Positions 51,562 to 63,067 are shown, numbered from the stretch's first letter. The stretch: 64,000 nt of DNA from Roseateles oligotrophus (GCF_025717515.1 NZ_JAJIRN010000006.1:62001-126000), one strand, 5' to 3'. Made by a program: numbers and translations. Notes: generated by a model not told the origin, from the sequence alone.

Positions 51562-52241
51562 GTCTCGGCCCATTGCCGCAAGAGGTTGTGATAGTGGCCG
51601 CTCAAACTGACGGCCTCGTCAATCTCGCCAAAGCGAGCGCGCAGGCTCTGAATGCTTTGATCGAGCTGATAGAGCATCGCGCGGCGGCCGTCGTCGCGCA
51701 CCATGCTCTGGGTCCAGAAAAAGGCGGCGATGCGTTCGCCCGAGCTCACCGGCATCACCTGATGCAAGCTGGTCGACGGGTACAAGACCAAGTCGCCCGC
51801 AGGCAGCTTGACCTCATGGCTGCCATAGCTGTCCTGCACCACCAACTCGCCGCCGACATAGTCATCCGGCTCGCACAGGAACAGCGTGCTCGACACATCG
51901 CTGCGCAGCGGCTGATGGCTGCCCATTTGACTCATCACCGCGCCGTCCACATGCAGGCCGTAATGCTCGCCGCCGGCATAGCGGTTGAACAAGGGGCTGA
52001 GCATGCGCAAAGGCAAGGCCGCAGAGAAGAACTGCGCATGAGCCTTCAGCCGCTGCTGGATCAGCTGACCCAGTTCCACCGCCAAGGCCGAGCCGGGCTT
52101 GAGCTGCTGGTTGCGCTTGACCTGCGCACCCAAGGCTCCCACCGTCGCGCGGCCATCGCCCCACTCGCCCTCGTTCAGCAAACGTTCACGGAACTCGCCC
52201 ACTTCGGCGGCCGTCAGCACGCCCTGGATATGCAGCAACAT
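51558..52241 (-). CDS. piuC: PKHD-type Fe(II)/2-oxoglutarate dioxygenase (PiuC/YbiX)
   Basis: 227 residues. Iron ligands His97 and Asp99 ([11 protein letters not shown]) and His160 ([10 protein letters not shown]), with Arg170 ([10 protein letters not shown]) for 2-oxoglutarate. It is the partner usually found with Fiu/PiuA-type TonB receptors and is iron-regulated in Pseudomonas and E. coli; its substrate is unknown. It starts 31 bases downstream of the receptor gene stop and is coupled to the PepSY gene. Confidence 0.93.
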   Translation of the reverse strand: MLLHIQGVLTAAEVGEFRERLLNEGEWGDGRATVGALGAQVKRNQQLKPGSALAVELGQLIQQRLKAHAQFFSAALPLRMLSPLFNRYAGGEHYGLHVDGAVMSQMGSHQPLRSDVSSTLFLCEPDDYVGGELVVQDSYGSHEVKLPAGDLVLYPSTSLHQVMPVSSGERIAAFFWTQSMVRDDGRRAMLYQLDQSIQSLRARFGEIDEAVSLSGHYHNLLRQWAET

Positions 52242-52272
52242 CGTCGCCCTGCCCTTTTCTAGTCTTGCTTGA

Positions 52273-54672
52273 TCAGTACTTGAGATTCAGCGCCAGGCCC
52301 ATGCTGCGCGGCGCGCCCAGCGTGAAGCGGTTGCGCCCGTTGTTGACCGCGGCCAGATAGAACTTGTCGGCCAGGTTGGACACATTGAACTGCAGGCCGA
52401 GGTTCTTGTTGATCTCATAGGCCGCCATCGCGTCGAACACCCAGTAGCTCGGGATGCCGGCTATGCCGATCACAGGCGCCGCGCCGTTATTGACCTGCGT
52501 GGTCTGGCTGGCGGTGTAGCGCGCGCCACCGCCCAGGCTCAGGCCCTGCAACAAGCCATCGGGCAGCTTGTAGTTGACCCAAGACGTAAAGCTCAACTTC
52601 GGCGTGTAGACCAGCTGAGCGCCGGTCTGCACATCGACCTGGCCGGGCAGCACCGTGACCGCCTCGTTGACCTTGCTGTCCATCCACACCAGCCCGGCCT
52701 GCAATTGCAGGTTGCTCGACACCGCGCCGGCCGCGCCCAACTCCAGGCCCTTGACCGTCTTCTTGCCGTATTGCGTCACTTCGCCGGTGGCGCTGCCGGC
52801 GCGGGCCAATTCATTCTCGTTCTCGGAGCGGAACAGCGCGGCGGTCACCAGCATTTGCTTGTCGAACAAGTCCCATTTCGCGCCCAGCTCCAAGTTATTG
52901 GCCTGCTGGGGCTTCAAGTTAGCTGCGTTGATGCTGACCGCCTTGGTGTCGCCACTGGGCGTCGCGCTGCTGAGCGCAAAGTTGTCGCTGCCGGGCGGCT
53001 TTTGCGAGGTGGCATAGGACAGGTAAACGCTGCCGTCGGCGCTTGGCTTGAACAGCAGGCCGAGCTTGCCGCTGAGCAAGCTGTCGCTACCCGCCAAGGC
53101 GGTGGCGGCCACCGGCGGCGTGGCCGTGGCGGGGATGCTGGTGTACTCGGTGCGGAAGCGCTCGGCACGCAGGCCCGCGCTCAGCTGCCAGCGATCGCTG
53201 AGGTCCAGGGTGTCGAACAAAAAGGCCGCAGCGGTGGTGGTCTCGCCGGCCGTGCTGGCGCCGTTGCGGGTCAGCGGCGCGAACTTGGCATTGACCGAGG
53301 GCGCATACAGATTGGCGCGGTCGCCATCTGTATTGACGTAAGCAAAGCCGGCCGTGTTTTGCTTTTCATGCGTGAACTCGACACCGGTGCTGATATTGTT
53401 TTTGACGCCGGCAAGCGTGAACGCGCTGTTCAGGCTGGTCTGGTTGGCCAGAATCTGGTTGCGCTGATCGCGGCCCAGGCGGGCGCGGCCTACCGTCCAG
53501 TCTGCGGGTTTGGCGGCATCACCGATGATGGACCAATTGCCGGGCGAGCTGCTGATGATGATGTTGGTCAGATTCATGTCCTGCTGGGTGCGACCAAAGC
53601 GCGAGATATTGCGCAGGCTGCTGCCCGGCGCGAAGTCATGCTCCAGGAGCAGGGTCAACATATCGGCTTGCGTGTTGTCGAAATCGTTCTTGCTGCCGTA
53701 GAAGTTGCTGCGATCGACCGGCTTGATCGCCGTGGCCAGCACGCCACCCACCGGCGGTTTGGCATTGGCACCGGCCAGATCCTTGAAAACCAGCTGATTG
53801 CTAAAGCCCATCAAGCCCACGCCGGGGATGCCGCCGTCCGGCGTGGCATCCTGGTCCACATGCAGATAGCTCAGCGTCGCGCGGGTGGCTGTGCCCAGGC
53901 CCAGCGTCAAGGAAGGGGCCACGCCCCAACGGTTGCGCTCCAGCACATCGCGGCCCTGCACATTGCCGCGGTCGCTGAACACATTCAGACGGAATGCCGC
54001 GCCGGGCAGACCGAGGTCGAGCTTTTTGTTCAGATCGGCCGTCACGCGCACGCGGCTGCCGCTGGAGACCTGCGCCGAACCCTCGGCGAAGTCCCGTAAC
54101 TGCGCCTTCTTGCTGACCATATTGATGAAGCCATTGGGCGAGCCGCGGCCGTTGTCGGCGCCGCTCGGGCCCTTGACCACTTCGACCGCCTCGGTGTTGA
54201 AGGTGTCGCGGGTGATACCGCCGAGGTCGCGCACGCCGTCCACAAAGATGTTGGCGCTGGCGTCGAAGCCACGCATGAAAACGGTGTCGCCGGTATTGGT
54301 GTTGCCGTTCTCGCCCAGGGTGAAGGTGATGCCGGGCGTGTTGCGCAAGGCCTCGCTCAAAGACGCAGTGCCCTGCTGCTGGATCAACTCACGGTTGATC
54401 ACGGTGACGGTCTGCGGCGTGTCCAGCAGCGGCTTGACGAACTTGGCCGACGAGGCCGACTCGGCCTTGAATTCGTTCTCGACCACGGCCTTGGCCTTGG
54501 CGCGCACCACCGGCAGCGCCTTGTCGGCCGACTCTGTAGTTTGGGTCTGCGCCCATGCGCCGATCGGCAGCGTCAGGGCCAGCAAGGTCGCGCCGGCGAC
54601 CGTCGAAGAAGAAGATGCGGATGAAACGCTGGCCGGCATAGCCGCATGCTTGCGGCTCTTGATGAAAGACAT
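52273..54672 (-). CDS. TonB-dependent siderophore receptor (Fiu/PiuA-like)
   Basis: 799 residues. Signal peptide ending near GAWAQ, TonB-box area, plug ([90 protein letters not shown]), then a 22-strand-type barrel ending [12 protein letters not shown]. The TIGR01783-type siderophore receptor pattern and the piuC partner suggest catecholate iron uptake. A Fur-like site lies 114 bases before the start. It heads the operon with the flavinylation genes. Confidence 0.95.
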   Translation of the reverse strand: MSFIKSRKHAAMPASVSSASSSSTVAGATLLALTLPIGAWAQTQTTESADKALPVVRAKAKAVVENEFKAESASSAKFVKPLLDTPQTVTVINRELIQQQGTASLSEALRNTPGITFTLGENGNTNTGDTVFMRGFDASANIFVDGVRDLGGITRDTFNTEAVEVVKGPSGADNGRGSPNGFINMVSKKAQLRDFAEGSAQVSSGSRVRVTADLNKKLDLGLPGAAFRLNVFSDRGNVQGRDVLERNRWGVAPSLTLGLGTATRATLSYLHVDQDATPDGGIPGVGLMGFSNQLVFKDLAGANAKPPVGGVLATAIKPVDRSNFYGSKNDFDNTQADMLTLLLEHDFAPGSSLRNISRFGRTQQDMNLTNIIISSSPGNWSIIGDAAKPADWTVGRARLGRDQRNQILANQTSLNSAFTLAGVKNNISTGVEFTHEKQNTAGFAYVNTDGDRANLYAPSVNAKFAPLTRNGASTAGETTTAAAFLFDTLDLSDRWQLSAGLRAERFRTEYTSIPATATPPVAATALAGSDSLLSGKLGLLFKPSADGSVYLSYATSQKPPGSDNFALSSATPSGDTKAVSINAANLKPQQANNLELGAKWDLFDKQMLVTAALFRSENENELARAGSATGEVTQYGKKTVKGLELGAAGAVSSNLQLQAGLVWMDSKVNEAVTVLPGQVDVQTGAQLVYTPKLSFTSWVNYKLPDGLLQGLSLGGGARYTASQTTQVNNGAAPVIGIAGIPSYWVFDAMAAYEINKNLGLQFNVSNLADKFYLAAVNNGRNRFTLGAPRSMGLALNLKY

Positions 54673-54786
54673 TGAGGAACACTCCAGGGATCGAATTGGA
54701 TTTCTTCGAGCGCGGGCGCTGCGCCGCTTTTTTTGCGTGCGCGCCTTACCTGGGGATAGCCTGGGTCTACTCTGCGACAGAACTCA

Positions 54787-54806
54787 AATGATAAACGTTC
54801 TTATTT
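54787..54806 (-). promoter_or_regulatory. Probable Fur box before the siderophore receptor
   Basis: AATGATAAACGTTCTTATTT (plus-strand reading) matches the classical Fur repeat AATGATAAtCaTTaTcATT at most positions and is imperfectly palindromic. It lies in AT-rich DNA 114-134 bases before the receptor ATG, so iron-Fur repression of the operon is likely. Confidence 0.7.
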
Positions 54807-54822
54807 AGATTTGCAAATCTAA
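54805..54822. promoter_or_regulatory. 18-bp perfect palindrome next to the Fur box
   Basis: TTAGATTTGCAAATCTAA is an exact palindrome, overlapping the Fur-like site by two bases. It lies 15 bases below the end of the sensor kinase gene. It could be a second operator (for example for the neighbouring response regulator or a second Fur dimer) or the hairpin of a terminator, but no T tract follows. Confidence 0.6.
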
Positions 54823-54836
54823 GTGAGCTTGCGTGT

Positions 54837-56216
54837 CTATTCAAGCGAAAGCGGCAAGATGATTTGCGCCTCCAGGCCGCCCCCGTCCCGGTTCGCCAAG
54901 GAGAAGCGCGCGCCCAGCGCAGCCGACAGCTGCTGCGCGATGGCCAAGCCCAAACCGGTGCCGCCGGTGCTGCGGTTGCGCGAACTCTCCACCCGGTAAA
55001 AGGGTTGCAGCACGGCCGCCAACTGATCGGGAGGGATGCCGGGGCCACGGTCCCGCACGGAGATACACAAAGCCTCGGCCGAGGGCTGGTCGACCCAGAC
55101 CTCCACGTCCTGGCCAAACTTGAGCGCGTTGTCCAGCAAGTTGACGACCATGCGGCGCAGCGTGTGGGGGCGCGTCACCAAGACTGCCTTGAGCTCGCCA
55201 CCGAGTTGAACCGAATGGCCGGCGTCCACATAGTCGCAAACCAGGCTGTCGAGCAAGGCGCCGAGGTCGACCCGGCACGCCGCTTCGTTGACACTTTGCG
55301 CGCTGCGAGCGTAGGCAATACCCTCCTCCACCATCGCCTGCATGGCGTCGAGGTCGCGGCCCAGCTTGTCGCGCAGCAGCGCGTCGTCCAGCAAGTCGGC
55401 GCGCAAGCGCATGCGGGTGATCGGCGTTTGCAAGTCATGCGAGATGGCGGCCAGCAACTGCACCCGCTCGGCCAGATGATCGGTGATGCGTTGCTGCATC
55501 GCGTTGAAGGCCGCGGCCGCGCGCGCCACCTCGGTCGGCCCGTCTTCGGCAATCGCCGCGCCCTGCAGTGACGTTCCCACGCATTGGCCCAAGCCTTGGC
55601 CCAAACGCTCGGCCGCTTCGGCCAGCGCTTGCAAGGGCCGGGTGGCCTGGCGCACACCCAGCCAGATAAAGGCCAGCATGATCAGCACCTGGCTGACAAA
55701 CAGCGCGCCACCCCACCAGGAGACCGGGAAGCGCAGCTTGAAGACCTGAATCGTCAGCGGCGTGCCGTCCCGCAACAGCAAGCGAAGCCGCATCTCTTCG
55801 TCCGGCGTCGCCCCGGCAAGCACCGCCAAGGGGTAGCCGGTGCCCAGTTCCTGGCTCAAGTCGGCCAACAGCTCCCGCTTGCGTTTGGCTTGCAGTAGCT
55901 TGGCATCCATCACAAGGCCGGCAGCATCGACCGGCCCGAGGCTGAAGCGGTAAGACTTGCGTTGCATCTTGTCGAGCCAGGCGCTGCGCAAGGCCGGGCC
56001 GCTGATCTCCAGCTGCTGGACCAAGACGCCGGTGTCTTTGGCCAAATGCTCGCCGACCTTTGTTGCTTCGAAATCGAAGATGTCCAGATGACTCAAACCC
56101 GCGCCCACGATGTGAGCGGCCAGCAGCGCCGCCGACAAGACCAGCGCCAAGCGGCCAAACAGCGATGCGGGCAAGTAGCGCGTTAAACGCTCGGCGATTG
56201 AGCGCATCACCGTCAC
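54837..56216 (-). CDS. Sensor histidine kinase (EnvZ-like)
   Basis: 459 residues. TM1 (FGRLALVLSAALLAAHIVGAG), a periplasmic part of about 125 residues (42-165), TM2 (ALFVSQVLIMLAFIWLGV), HAMP (TRPLQALAEAAERLGQG), His260 in LLAAISHDLQTPITRMRLRADLL, and ATPase motifs (LLDNALKFG, VRDRGPGIPPDQL, GGTGLGLAIAQQLSAALGA). GTG at 56216 overlaps the regulator stop by four bases, hence the choice; ATG 56207 is also possible. Signal unknown. It is the last gene of an operon that starts with an ABC exporter. Confidence 0.93.
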   Translation of the reverse strand: MTVMRSIAERLTRYLPASLFGRLALVLSAALLAAHIVGAGLSHLDIFDFEATKVGEHLAKDTGVLVQQLEISGPALRSAWLDKMQRKSYRFSLGPVDAAGLVMDAKLLQAKRKRELLADLSQELGTGYPLAVLAGATPDEEMRLRLLLRDGTPLTIQVFKLRFPVSWWGGALFVSQVLIMLAFIWLGVRQATRPLQALAEAAERLGQGLGQCVGTSLQGAAIAEDGPTEVARAAAAFNAMQQRITDHLAERVQLLAAISHDLQTPITRMRLRADLLDDALLRDKLGRDLDAMQAMVEEGIAYARSAQSVNEAACRVDLGALLDSLVCDYVDAGHSVQLGGELKAVLVTRPHTLRRMVVNLLDNALKFGQDVEVWVDQPSAEALCISVRDRGPGIPPDQLAAVLQPFYRVESSRNRSTGGTGLGLAIAQQLSAALGARFSLANRDGGGLEAQIILPLSLE

Positions 56217-56956
56217 GCGCTGTCCCCGCGCAGCTGCACCGGCGTCGAAAACATATAGCCCTCACTGCGCACCGTCTTGATGAAGTCGGTCTCGCCCGCA
56301 TCGTCACGCAAGCGCTTGCGCAAACGGCTGACCAGAATGTCGATCGATCGATCAAAGCTATCCGCCTCGCGGCCCTGGGTCAGGCTCAGCAATTGGTCGC
56401 GGGTCAAGACCCGCTGCGGGTGCTCCAGAAACACCCGCAGCAGCCGGTACTCGGCGCCGCTGAGCGAGACCAGGGCGCCGCTGCCGTCCAGCAGATGGCG
56501 GGTATGGGTGTCCAGCGTCCAGGCGCCGAAGCTCAGCAGATGGCCGCTGTCCTTGAGCTGCAAATGGGCCGGCACCATGCGGGCGCGCCGCAAGACGGCC
56601 TTGATGCGGGCCAGCAATTCGCGCGAGGCGAAGGGCTTGGTCAGGTAATCGTCGGCGCCCATCTCCAGGCCCAGGATGCGATCGGCCTCTTCGTTACGGG
56701 CTGTCAATAGCAAGATCGGCACTGGGTTGGCGGCCCCGGTCTGGAGCTCGCGGCACAGCGTCAAGCCGTCCTCGCCCGGCATCATCAGGTCCAGCACGAT
56801 CATGTCGACGCGGGCGCTGCTGCTCATCAGCGCCCGCATCTGCCGGCCATTGGCCGCCGTGCTGACCTTGAAGCCGTTCTTTTCAAGGTACTGGCGCAGC
56901 AACTCGCGAATGTCTTCGTCATCGTCGACGACCAGAATGTGATCCTCTTTTTCCAT
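56213..56956 (-). CDS. OmpR-family response regulator
   Basis: 247 residues. Receiver with Asp11-Asp12-Asp13 cluster, phospho-acceptor Asp56 (MIVLDLMMPGEDG), Thr85 and Lys108 (DDYLTKPFA), then a winged-helix DNA-binding domain (LSGAEYRLLRVFLEHPQRVLTRDQLL; SIDILVSRLRKRLRDD; IKTVRSEGYMF). It starts 17 bases after the ABC permease stop and its stop overlaps the kinase. The likely target is its own operon or the adjacent siderophore-receptor operon. Confidence 0.95.
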   Translation of the reverse strand: MEKEDHILVVDDDEDIRELLRQYLEKNGFKVSTAANGRQMRALMSSSARVDMIVLDLMMPGEDGLTLCRELQTGAANPVPILLLTARNEEADRILGLEMGADDYLTKPFASRELLARIKAVLRRARMVPAHLQLKDSGHLLSFGAWTLDTHTRHLLDGSGALVSLSGAEYRLLRVFLEHPQRVLTRDQLLSLTQGREADSFDRSIDILVSRLRKRLRDDAGETDFIKTVRSEGYMFSTPVQLRGDSA

Positions 56957-56973
56957 ACCGAGCTTTATAGCCT

Positions 56974-59402
56974 CTATTGGCAGGCGATCGCTTCGCGGAC
57001 CGAAGTTCTTGAGGCCTGCCAGGCCGGCACAATACTGGCCATGACGGCGAGCCCCAAGCTGATCAAGAGCCAGATCCAGATGCCGCTGGGATCAAAGCGG
57101 AAGTCCAGCACGCTGCCCAGCATCAGGCCCACCAACAAATCCCCCATCGCCGCGCTGAGCGGCCAAGCCGCAGCCATAGCGAGCACGAAGCTGATCAAGC
57201 CGATCAAGACCGCCTCGCTGACCACCATCAGCCCGACCCCCTGGGGGCTGGCGCCGATTGCCCGCAGCACGCCCATCTCGCGGCGCCGCTCCAGCACATT
57301 CAGGCTCATCGTCGTCATCAGCCCCAGGCCACCGACGCCGCCGATGATGGCGGCCATGATGATCAGGAAGACATAAATCATCAGCATATGTTCGTCAATC
57401 ACCGAGCGGCCCTCGCCCTTGCTATAGCTGCCGCGCGCCTGCACGCCTTGCGAGGCCATTTGGCGGTCGACTTCGGTCTTGACGGCTTTGATCGCCGCTT
57501 CGTCGTTTTGGCTCAAGACCAGGCTGACCGCGTTGCTGAGGCTAGGCTGCTTCAAGTCAAAAAACGCCTTCGGGATATAGGCGGTCGCGGGGCGGAAGGC
57601 TTCTCTGGCGATGCCCACCACCTTGAAGTCGGCCTGCTGGACGCCGGTTTTGCGGCTGCCCAGCTGCAGCCTGACGGTGCTGCCGATCAGGCTGCCGGGC
57701 GACTTCTTTGCCAGCACATGGTTGAGCACGACCGCATCGGTCTCACCGGGCAGCAACATACGGCCGGCGACGATGTGAGGCTTGAACAGCGCCGTCTGGG
57801 CCGGCAAGGCCACGACCGCGAAGTCACCGGCAGCGCCCTCACCGTTGGCGTCAACAATGATGCTAGGAGCCTTGCCGTTATCCAGAATGGCGCCATCGGT
57901 CTTGATCCAATATTCCGCCTGTTTGATACCGTTGCTCGCTTGCAGCGCGCGGCCGATCAGCGCATCCGGCGTCAGCTCGGCCAGGCTGACCGTCAGGTCG
58001 AAGCGCTGGGTCTCGAACAAGCTGTCCAGCGTGGCCATGATGGACGCCCGCACATTGAGCGCGGCCATGAAGAACACACCTGCGGTCGACAAGGTCAGCA
58101 GCGTCAGCAGCAGCCGGGTACGCTGGCGGAATGCGTTACGCAAGGCAAACAAGAGCGGACGCGCACCACGGCTGAGATTGAGCAGGGCGCGATCGATGGC
58201 GCTGGCGCCAAAGGCTTGCCGGGCCTGCTGGCTGACGCCGAAGTCGCTCAAGGCCGCCTGCACCGAGACGCCGCTGGCCTTCAGAATCGGCCGGGCCGCC
58301 GCCAGCAGCGGCACCAACACCCCCACCAAGGCGATCAAGACATAAAGCCAAACCGGCACGGCGAAGCTGTGGATGTCAAAGTTCAAAAACTCGCCCAAAT
58401 AGCGGCACAGCGTTTGAGCCGCCGCCAGGCCGGCGGGCACGGCCAACAGCAAGGCCGCCAGCCCCAAGAACAGTGCCTGGCTGAAATAGATGCGGGCAAT
58501 CTGCCAGCGCGAGCCGCCGATCGCTTTCATGACGCCGATCTGGCGGATCTGCCCCGCCATCAAGGCCAGGGTGAGGTTCACCACCAGCACGCCGCTGAGC
58601 AGCAAGACCAGCGCGCCGAAGCCGGCCATCACCAGCAGCAAGCTACCCATGATGCGGCTGTGCGGGTGCTCGCCCGGCACCGGCATATCGACCTTGCTGA
58701 CCGCGAGCCCCCGCGCCTCAAGCGTCTGCTGCACTTGCGCCAACACGTCGCGGATATGGGCGGGGTTGAAGCGATCTTGCGCCACCACGATCTTGAGCTG
58801 GTTCAAAAAAGGCTCTTCGCCGAGCTGAGCCAAGGTCTCTTGGCTGATATAGCCGTAGACGATACCGTCCATGCGCGCTTGCGCCTGGCCCACATCATGG
58901 ACGCGACCGCTGATTCGCAACTGCTGCTCTCGGCCCTGCCCGAGCTTGACCGTGAGGCTGACGCCCAGCCGGGTCTTGGCGACCTGAAAAGCATCCCGCT
59001 CGATCAAGACCTCACCCAGGGCCGGCGGCCAAGCGCCCTGCTCGGGTTGCAACGTGCTGACCTGCATCGCCCGGTAGTCCTTGACCACAAACAACGCCAA
59101 GCTGCGCCACTCGGCCGGGCCGGACTTGATTTTGCCCGCGACCACGCGGCGCGCCTCGGCCGCCCCGACGGCAGGGTTTTGCAGCACGGCCGCCAGAGTC
59201 GCTTCATCGACACGGTCGACAAACAGCGTCGCCGAGGCCGGATTGGTGGCCAGGTAGTCGTCATTGAGTTCGCGGGTCAGAATGGCATAACTGGCCAGCA
59301 CAGCGGTAAAGCCGCTCACACCCAGGGCGATGGCCAAGACCACCAGCAGCGTGCGGGTGCGTTCCTGCCAAAAGTCGGCAATGGCTTTGCGCCAGGAGCT
59401 GT

Positions 59403-59406
<4 letters not shown>
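56974..59406 (-). CDS. FtsX-like ABC transporter permease (YbbP-like)
   Basis: 810 residues. One TM at the N terminus (TRTLLVVLAIALGVSGFTAVLASY), a periplasmic MacB-type domain, FtsX core 1 (about 250-370), further TM near 440, a second periplasmic domain, and FtsX core 2 (LMIYVFLIIMAAIIGGVGGLGLMTTMSLNVLERRREMGVLRAIG) at the C terminus. This double layout with about ten TM is that of YbbP-type type VII ABC proteins, which use ATP for envelope work (lipoprotein or peptide handling, extrusion) rather than true transport in some cases. Overlaps the ATPase gene by four bases. Confidence 0.9.
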
Positions 59407-60149
<743 letters not shown>

Positions 60150-60311
60150 GGCGTGCTTTCCAAAAGAGTCGGTTGCGAAGGGATCGGAAATCCGATGACT
60201 CGATTGAAAGCGCCTGGCTTTGCTGGCCTATGTCGTGAGCAGGGCTTTTTCGCACGCGCTTGTATCCAAGCGGGCGCAGAAACAGATCAGAAACAAATCC
60301 GCCCAGAAAGC

Positions 60312-60336
60312 AAAAAGGCCGGCTTGCGCCGGCCTT
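60312..60336 (-). terminator. Intrinsic terminator of scoAB
   Basis: On the minus strand AAGGCCGGC, GCAA loop, GCCGGCCTT, then TTT. The stem is a perfect nine pairs, 33 bases past the scoB stop. A weaker hairpin (60341-60365) precedes it. Confidence 0.88.
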
Positions 60337-60369
60337 CTCACTGCATCGCATGCTTGCGATAGCAGCAAC

Positions 60370-61008
60370 CTAAAGCAGCGGCACGCCCGTCTTGGCCTGC
60401 ACATGCTCGCGCGTGACCCCCTCGGCCAGCTCGACCAGCATCAAGCCAGCCGCAGTCACGTCCATCACCGCTAGATCGGTGATGATGCGATTGACCACGC
60501 CCACACCGGTCAGCGGCAAGGTGCAGTGAGGCAGGATCTTCATGTCTTCCGTGCCGTCTTTCTTGCGCGCCACATGCTCCATCAGCACGATCACACGCTT
60601 GACGCCGGCGACCAGATCCATCGCGCCGCCCATGCCTTTGACCATCTTGCCCGGAATCATCCAGTTGGCCAGATCGCCCTTGGCGCTGACCTGCATCGCG
60701 CCCAGAATCGACAGATTGATCTTGCCGCCGCGAATCATCGCGAAGGAGTCATGGCTGCCGAAGATAGAAGAACCGGCAATGGTCGTGACCGTTTGCTTGC
60801 CCGCGTTGATCAGGTCGGCATCGACCTCCTCCTCGGTCGGGAACGGGCCAATGCCCAGCATGCCGTTTTCGCTCTGCAGCCAGACTTCCTTGTCTGCCGG
60901 CACGAAGTTGGCCACCAGGGTCGGGATGCCGATGCCCAGGTTCACGTAGAAACCGTCTTCCAGCTCCTGCGCGGCACGCGCCGCCATTTGGTCTTGAGTC
61001 CAGGCCAT
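60370..61008 (-). CDS. scoB: 3-oxoacid CoA-transferase subunit B
   Basis: 212 residues of the CoA-transferase family I beta subunit: [15 protein letters not shown], then [12 protein letters not shown] with the catalytic Glu (E in SENG), FDS-type [24 protein letters not shown], and [21 protein letters not shown]. With subunit A it moves CoA from succinyl-CoA to acetoacetate or a related 3-oxo acid, linking ketone/aromatic degradation and PHB turnover to central metabolism. ATG 61008 is two bases after the scoA stop; a TTG at 61014 is less likely. A terminator follows. Confidence 0.94.
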   Translation of the reverse strand: MAWTQDQMAARAAQELEDGFYVNLGIGIPTLVANFVPADKEVWLQSENGMLGIGPFPTEEEVDADLINAGKQTVTTIAGSSIFGSHDSFAMIRGGKINLSILGAMQVSAKGDLANWMIPGKMVKGMGGAMDLVAGVKRVIVLMEHVARKKDGTEDMKILPHCTLPLTGVGVVNRIITDLAVMDVTAAGLMLVELAEGVTREHVQAKTGVPLL

Positions 61009-61010
61009 GA

Positions 61011-61715
61011 TCAATCTCCCTTGACAGTCAATGTGCGTTTTTCAATCCGCTTTTCGGGATTGGCGTTCACCACGATGCGGTGCACATAGATGCCCGGCAG
61101 GTGCACGGCGTCCGGGTCAATCTCGCCGACCTCGACCAATTGCTCGACCTCGACCACGGTGATCTTGCCGGCCATCGCGGCGGCCGGGTTGAAGTTGCGC
61201 GCCGTGCGGCGGAACACCAGATTGCCGCTCTTGTCGGCCTTCCAGGCCTTGACCAAGGACACTTCGGGGCACAAGGCATGTTCCATCACATAGGTGTGGC
61301 CGTCAAATTCGCGCAGCTCCTTGCCGTCGGCAACGATGGTGCCCACGCCGGTGCGGGTGAAGAAGGCCGGAATACCGGCGCCGCCGGCACGCAGCTTCTC
61401 GGCCAGCGTGCCCTGCGGCGTGAACTCGAGCTGCAACTCGCCGGCCAGGTATTGACGCTCGAACTCTTTGTTCTCGCCCACATAGCTGGAGATCATCTTC
61501 TTGATCTGGCGCGTCTCCAGCAACTGACCGAGGCCAAAGCCGTCAACGCCGGCGTTGTTTGAAATCACCGTCAGATCCTTGACCCCGCTGTCGCGCAGCG
61601 CAGCGATCAAGGCCTCAGGGATGCCGCACAGGCCGAAGCCGCCGACCGCCATCAGCTGGCCGTCTTTGACAATACCCTTGAGCGCCTCGGCGGCACTGGG
61701 GAAAATCTTGTTCAT
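61011..61715 (-). CDS. scoA: 3-oxoacid CoA-transferase subunit A
   Basis: 234 residues: [36 protein letters not shown] (CoA-binding glycine motif), [62 protein letters not shown]. This is the alpha subunit of succinyl-CoA:3-oxoacid CoA-transferase. ATG 61715 follows a GGAGAT ribosome site by six bases. Upstream codons to 61772 are not supported. Divergent from the porin-like gene. Confidence 0.94.
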   Translation of the reverse strand: MNKIFPSAAEALKGIVKDGQLMAVGGFGLCGIPEALIAALRDSGVKDLTVISNNAGVDGFGLGQLLETRQIKKMISSYVGENKEFERQYLAGELQLEFTPQGTLAEKLRAGGAGIPAFFTRTGVGTIVADGKELREFDGHTYVMEHALCPEVSLVKAWKADKSGNLVFRRTARNFNPAAAMAGKITVVEVEQLVEVGEIDPDAVHLPGIYVHRIVVNANPEKRIEKRTLTVKGD

Positions 61716-61815
61716 CAATGGATCTCCGTTAATTTGTCGGACGCGGCAGAGCGTACTACGAGCGCGAGGCAAAATCGCTTACGTAGAATCGCCTAAAGCA
61801 AAACGATGTGGGGAC

Positions 61816-63057
61816 ATGGAGATCCGAATGAGAAGATGGCGTGCGCTATTGACCCCACTCGCCATATTGGCCATGAGCGGCGCCTATGCCGAGGGCCTTC
61901 AGTTCGGCGGTTTCGGCAGCTTGTCGGCTTACCGGGGCGATCAAAACGTGGTTGCCGTACGTCCTGGGGAACGAGTCAAGAACGCTTCACAGGACGGCCA
62001 ATGGCGCTGGGACGGCGACACCGTGCTGGGCGCGCAGGTCGGCTGGCAGATGCTGGAGCAGCTGGAGCTGGTCTGGCAAGTCCAGTTACGCGACGATTTG
62101 GTGGACCGGTTTTCACCCAGCACCGAATGGGCCTATCTGGGCTGGCGACCCAGTGCTGACTGGTCAGTGCGACTCGGGCGTCAGCCCTTGCCGATTTTCC
62201 TGCACTCGGAGACACGTCGGGTCGGCTTCGCGCACACCACGGTGCGGCCCATGGCGGCAGTCTATGGGCTCAATGGCAGCGAGCCGGTGGACGGCATCAA
62301 CGCCAGCTGGAGCAACCCGGCCTTGGGCGGCAACTTGACCCTGGATTTGGGAGCGGGCAGCAACTCGGTCAGCTTGCCGCGCGGCCGGGTCGACACCAAG
62401 TCATTGCTGGCCAGTACTTTGCGCTGGCAGCGCGAAGGTTTGTCGCTGCGCATGGGTCTGGCTTCCTACCGTTTTGACCTGCATGAAGCCAGCCTGGAAG
62501 CACAGTTCGAGGCCCTCAAGCAGCCCGGCAGCCCCTGCAGCAACTGCGCCAGCGTGCTGCCGGAGCGTGCGCGCACCCGCGATATCGAGGGTCACCTGAT
62601 CAATATCGGCCTGAATTGGGAAAGCGGTGACTGGACCCTCACCGCGGAGGCCATGCAGCGCGGCGGCAACTCGATATTCAGCGCCGAGATCGGGGCCTGG
62701 TATGCCTTGGTGGCGCGGCGCTTCGGCCAGCTGACACCCTATTTCTCCGTCGGGGCCTCACGTTATTCTGAGGCGCCGCTGGGCCTGCAAGCCAAGGCGG
62801 GCAGCGGCCCGGGGACTGTTCAGGCGATCGCAGGTTTTGACCGGCGCCTGCAGAGTCCCTGGGGTCGTCGCGTCGAGCTGCTCGGCTTGCGCTGGGACTT
62901 CACCGAGAAGGCCGCCCTGAAGTTTCAGTACGAGCATTGGACGGCCACCCAAGACAGCAGCACGCCGCACGACGGCGAGATCCGCTTGACGGCCGGCAGC
63001 CCTGTGTGGGATGGCAAGGCCCAAATGCTGACGGTCAGCCTGGACTTCGTGTTCTGA
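61816..63057 (+). CDS. Outer-membrane beta-barrel (porin-like) protein
   Basis: 413 residues. Signal peptide (MRRWRALLTPLAILAMSGAYAEG), then alternating amphipathic strands throughout (LQFGGFGSLSAYRGD; DTVLGAQVGWQMLEQLELVWQVQLRD; AYLGWRPSADWSVRLGRQPLP; LTPYFSVGASRY) and a C-terminal Phe (LTVSLDFVF), the BamA recognition end. One Cys pair (SPCSNCASV) is in a loop. The family of exact function is not recognised; similar proteins stand next to periplasmic binding proteins and sensor kinases/diguanylate cyclases. The downstream gene starts ten bases after the stop, so the two form an operon. Confidence 0.82.
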   Translation: MEIRMRRWRALLTPLAILAMSGAYAEGLQFGGFGSLSAYRGDQNVVAVRPGERVKNASQDGQWRWDGDTVLGAQVGWQMLEQLELVWQVQLRDDLVDRFSPSTEWAYLGWRPSADWSVRLGRQPLPIFLHSETRRVGFAHTTVRPMAAVYGLNGSEPVDGINASWSNPALGGNLTLDLGAGSNSVSLPRGRVDTKSLLASTLRWQREGLSLRMGLASYRFDLHEASLEAQFEALKQPGSPCSNCASVLPERARTRDIEGHLINIGLNWESGDWTLTAEAMQRGGNSIFSAEIGAWYALVARRFGQLTPYFSVGASRYSEAPLGLQAKAGSGPGTVQAIAGFDRRLQSPWGRRVELLGLRWDFTEKAALKFQYEHWTATQDSSTPHDGEIRLTAGSPVWDGKAQMLTVSLDFVF

Positions 63058-63067
63058 GTCGGAGTCC

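Noticed and set aside
52705-54099. 464-codon open frame on the plus strand
   Set aside because: Antisense to the siderophore receptor; no recognisable protein.
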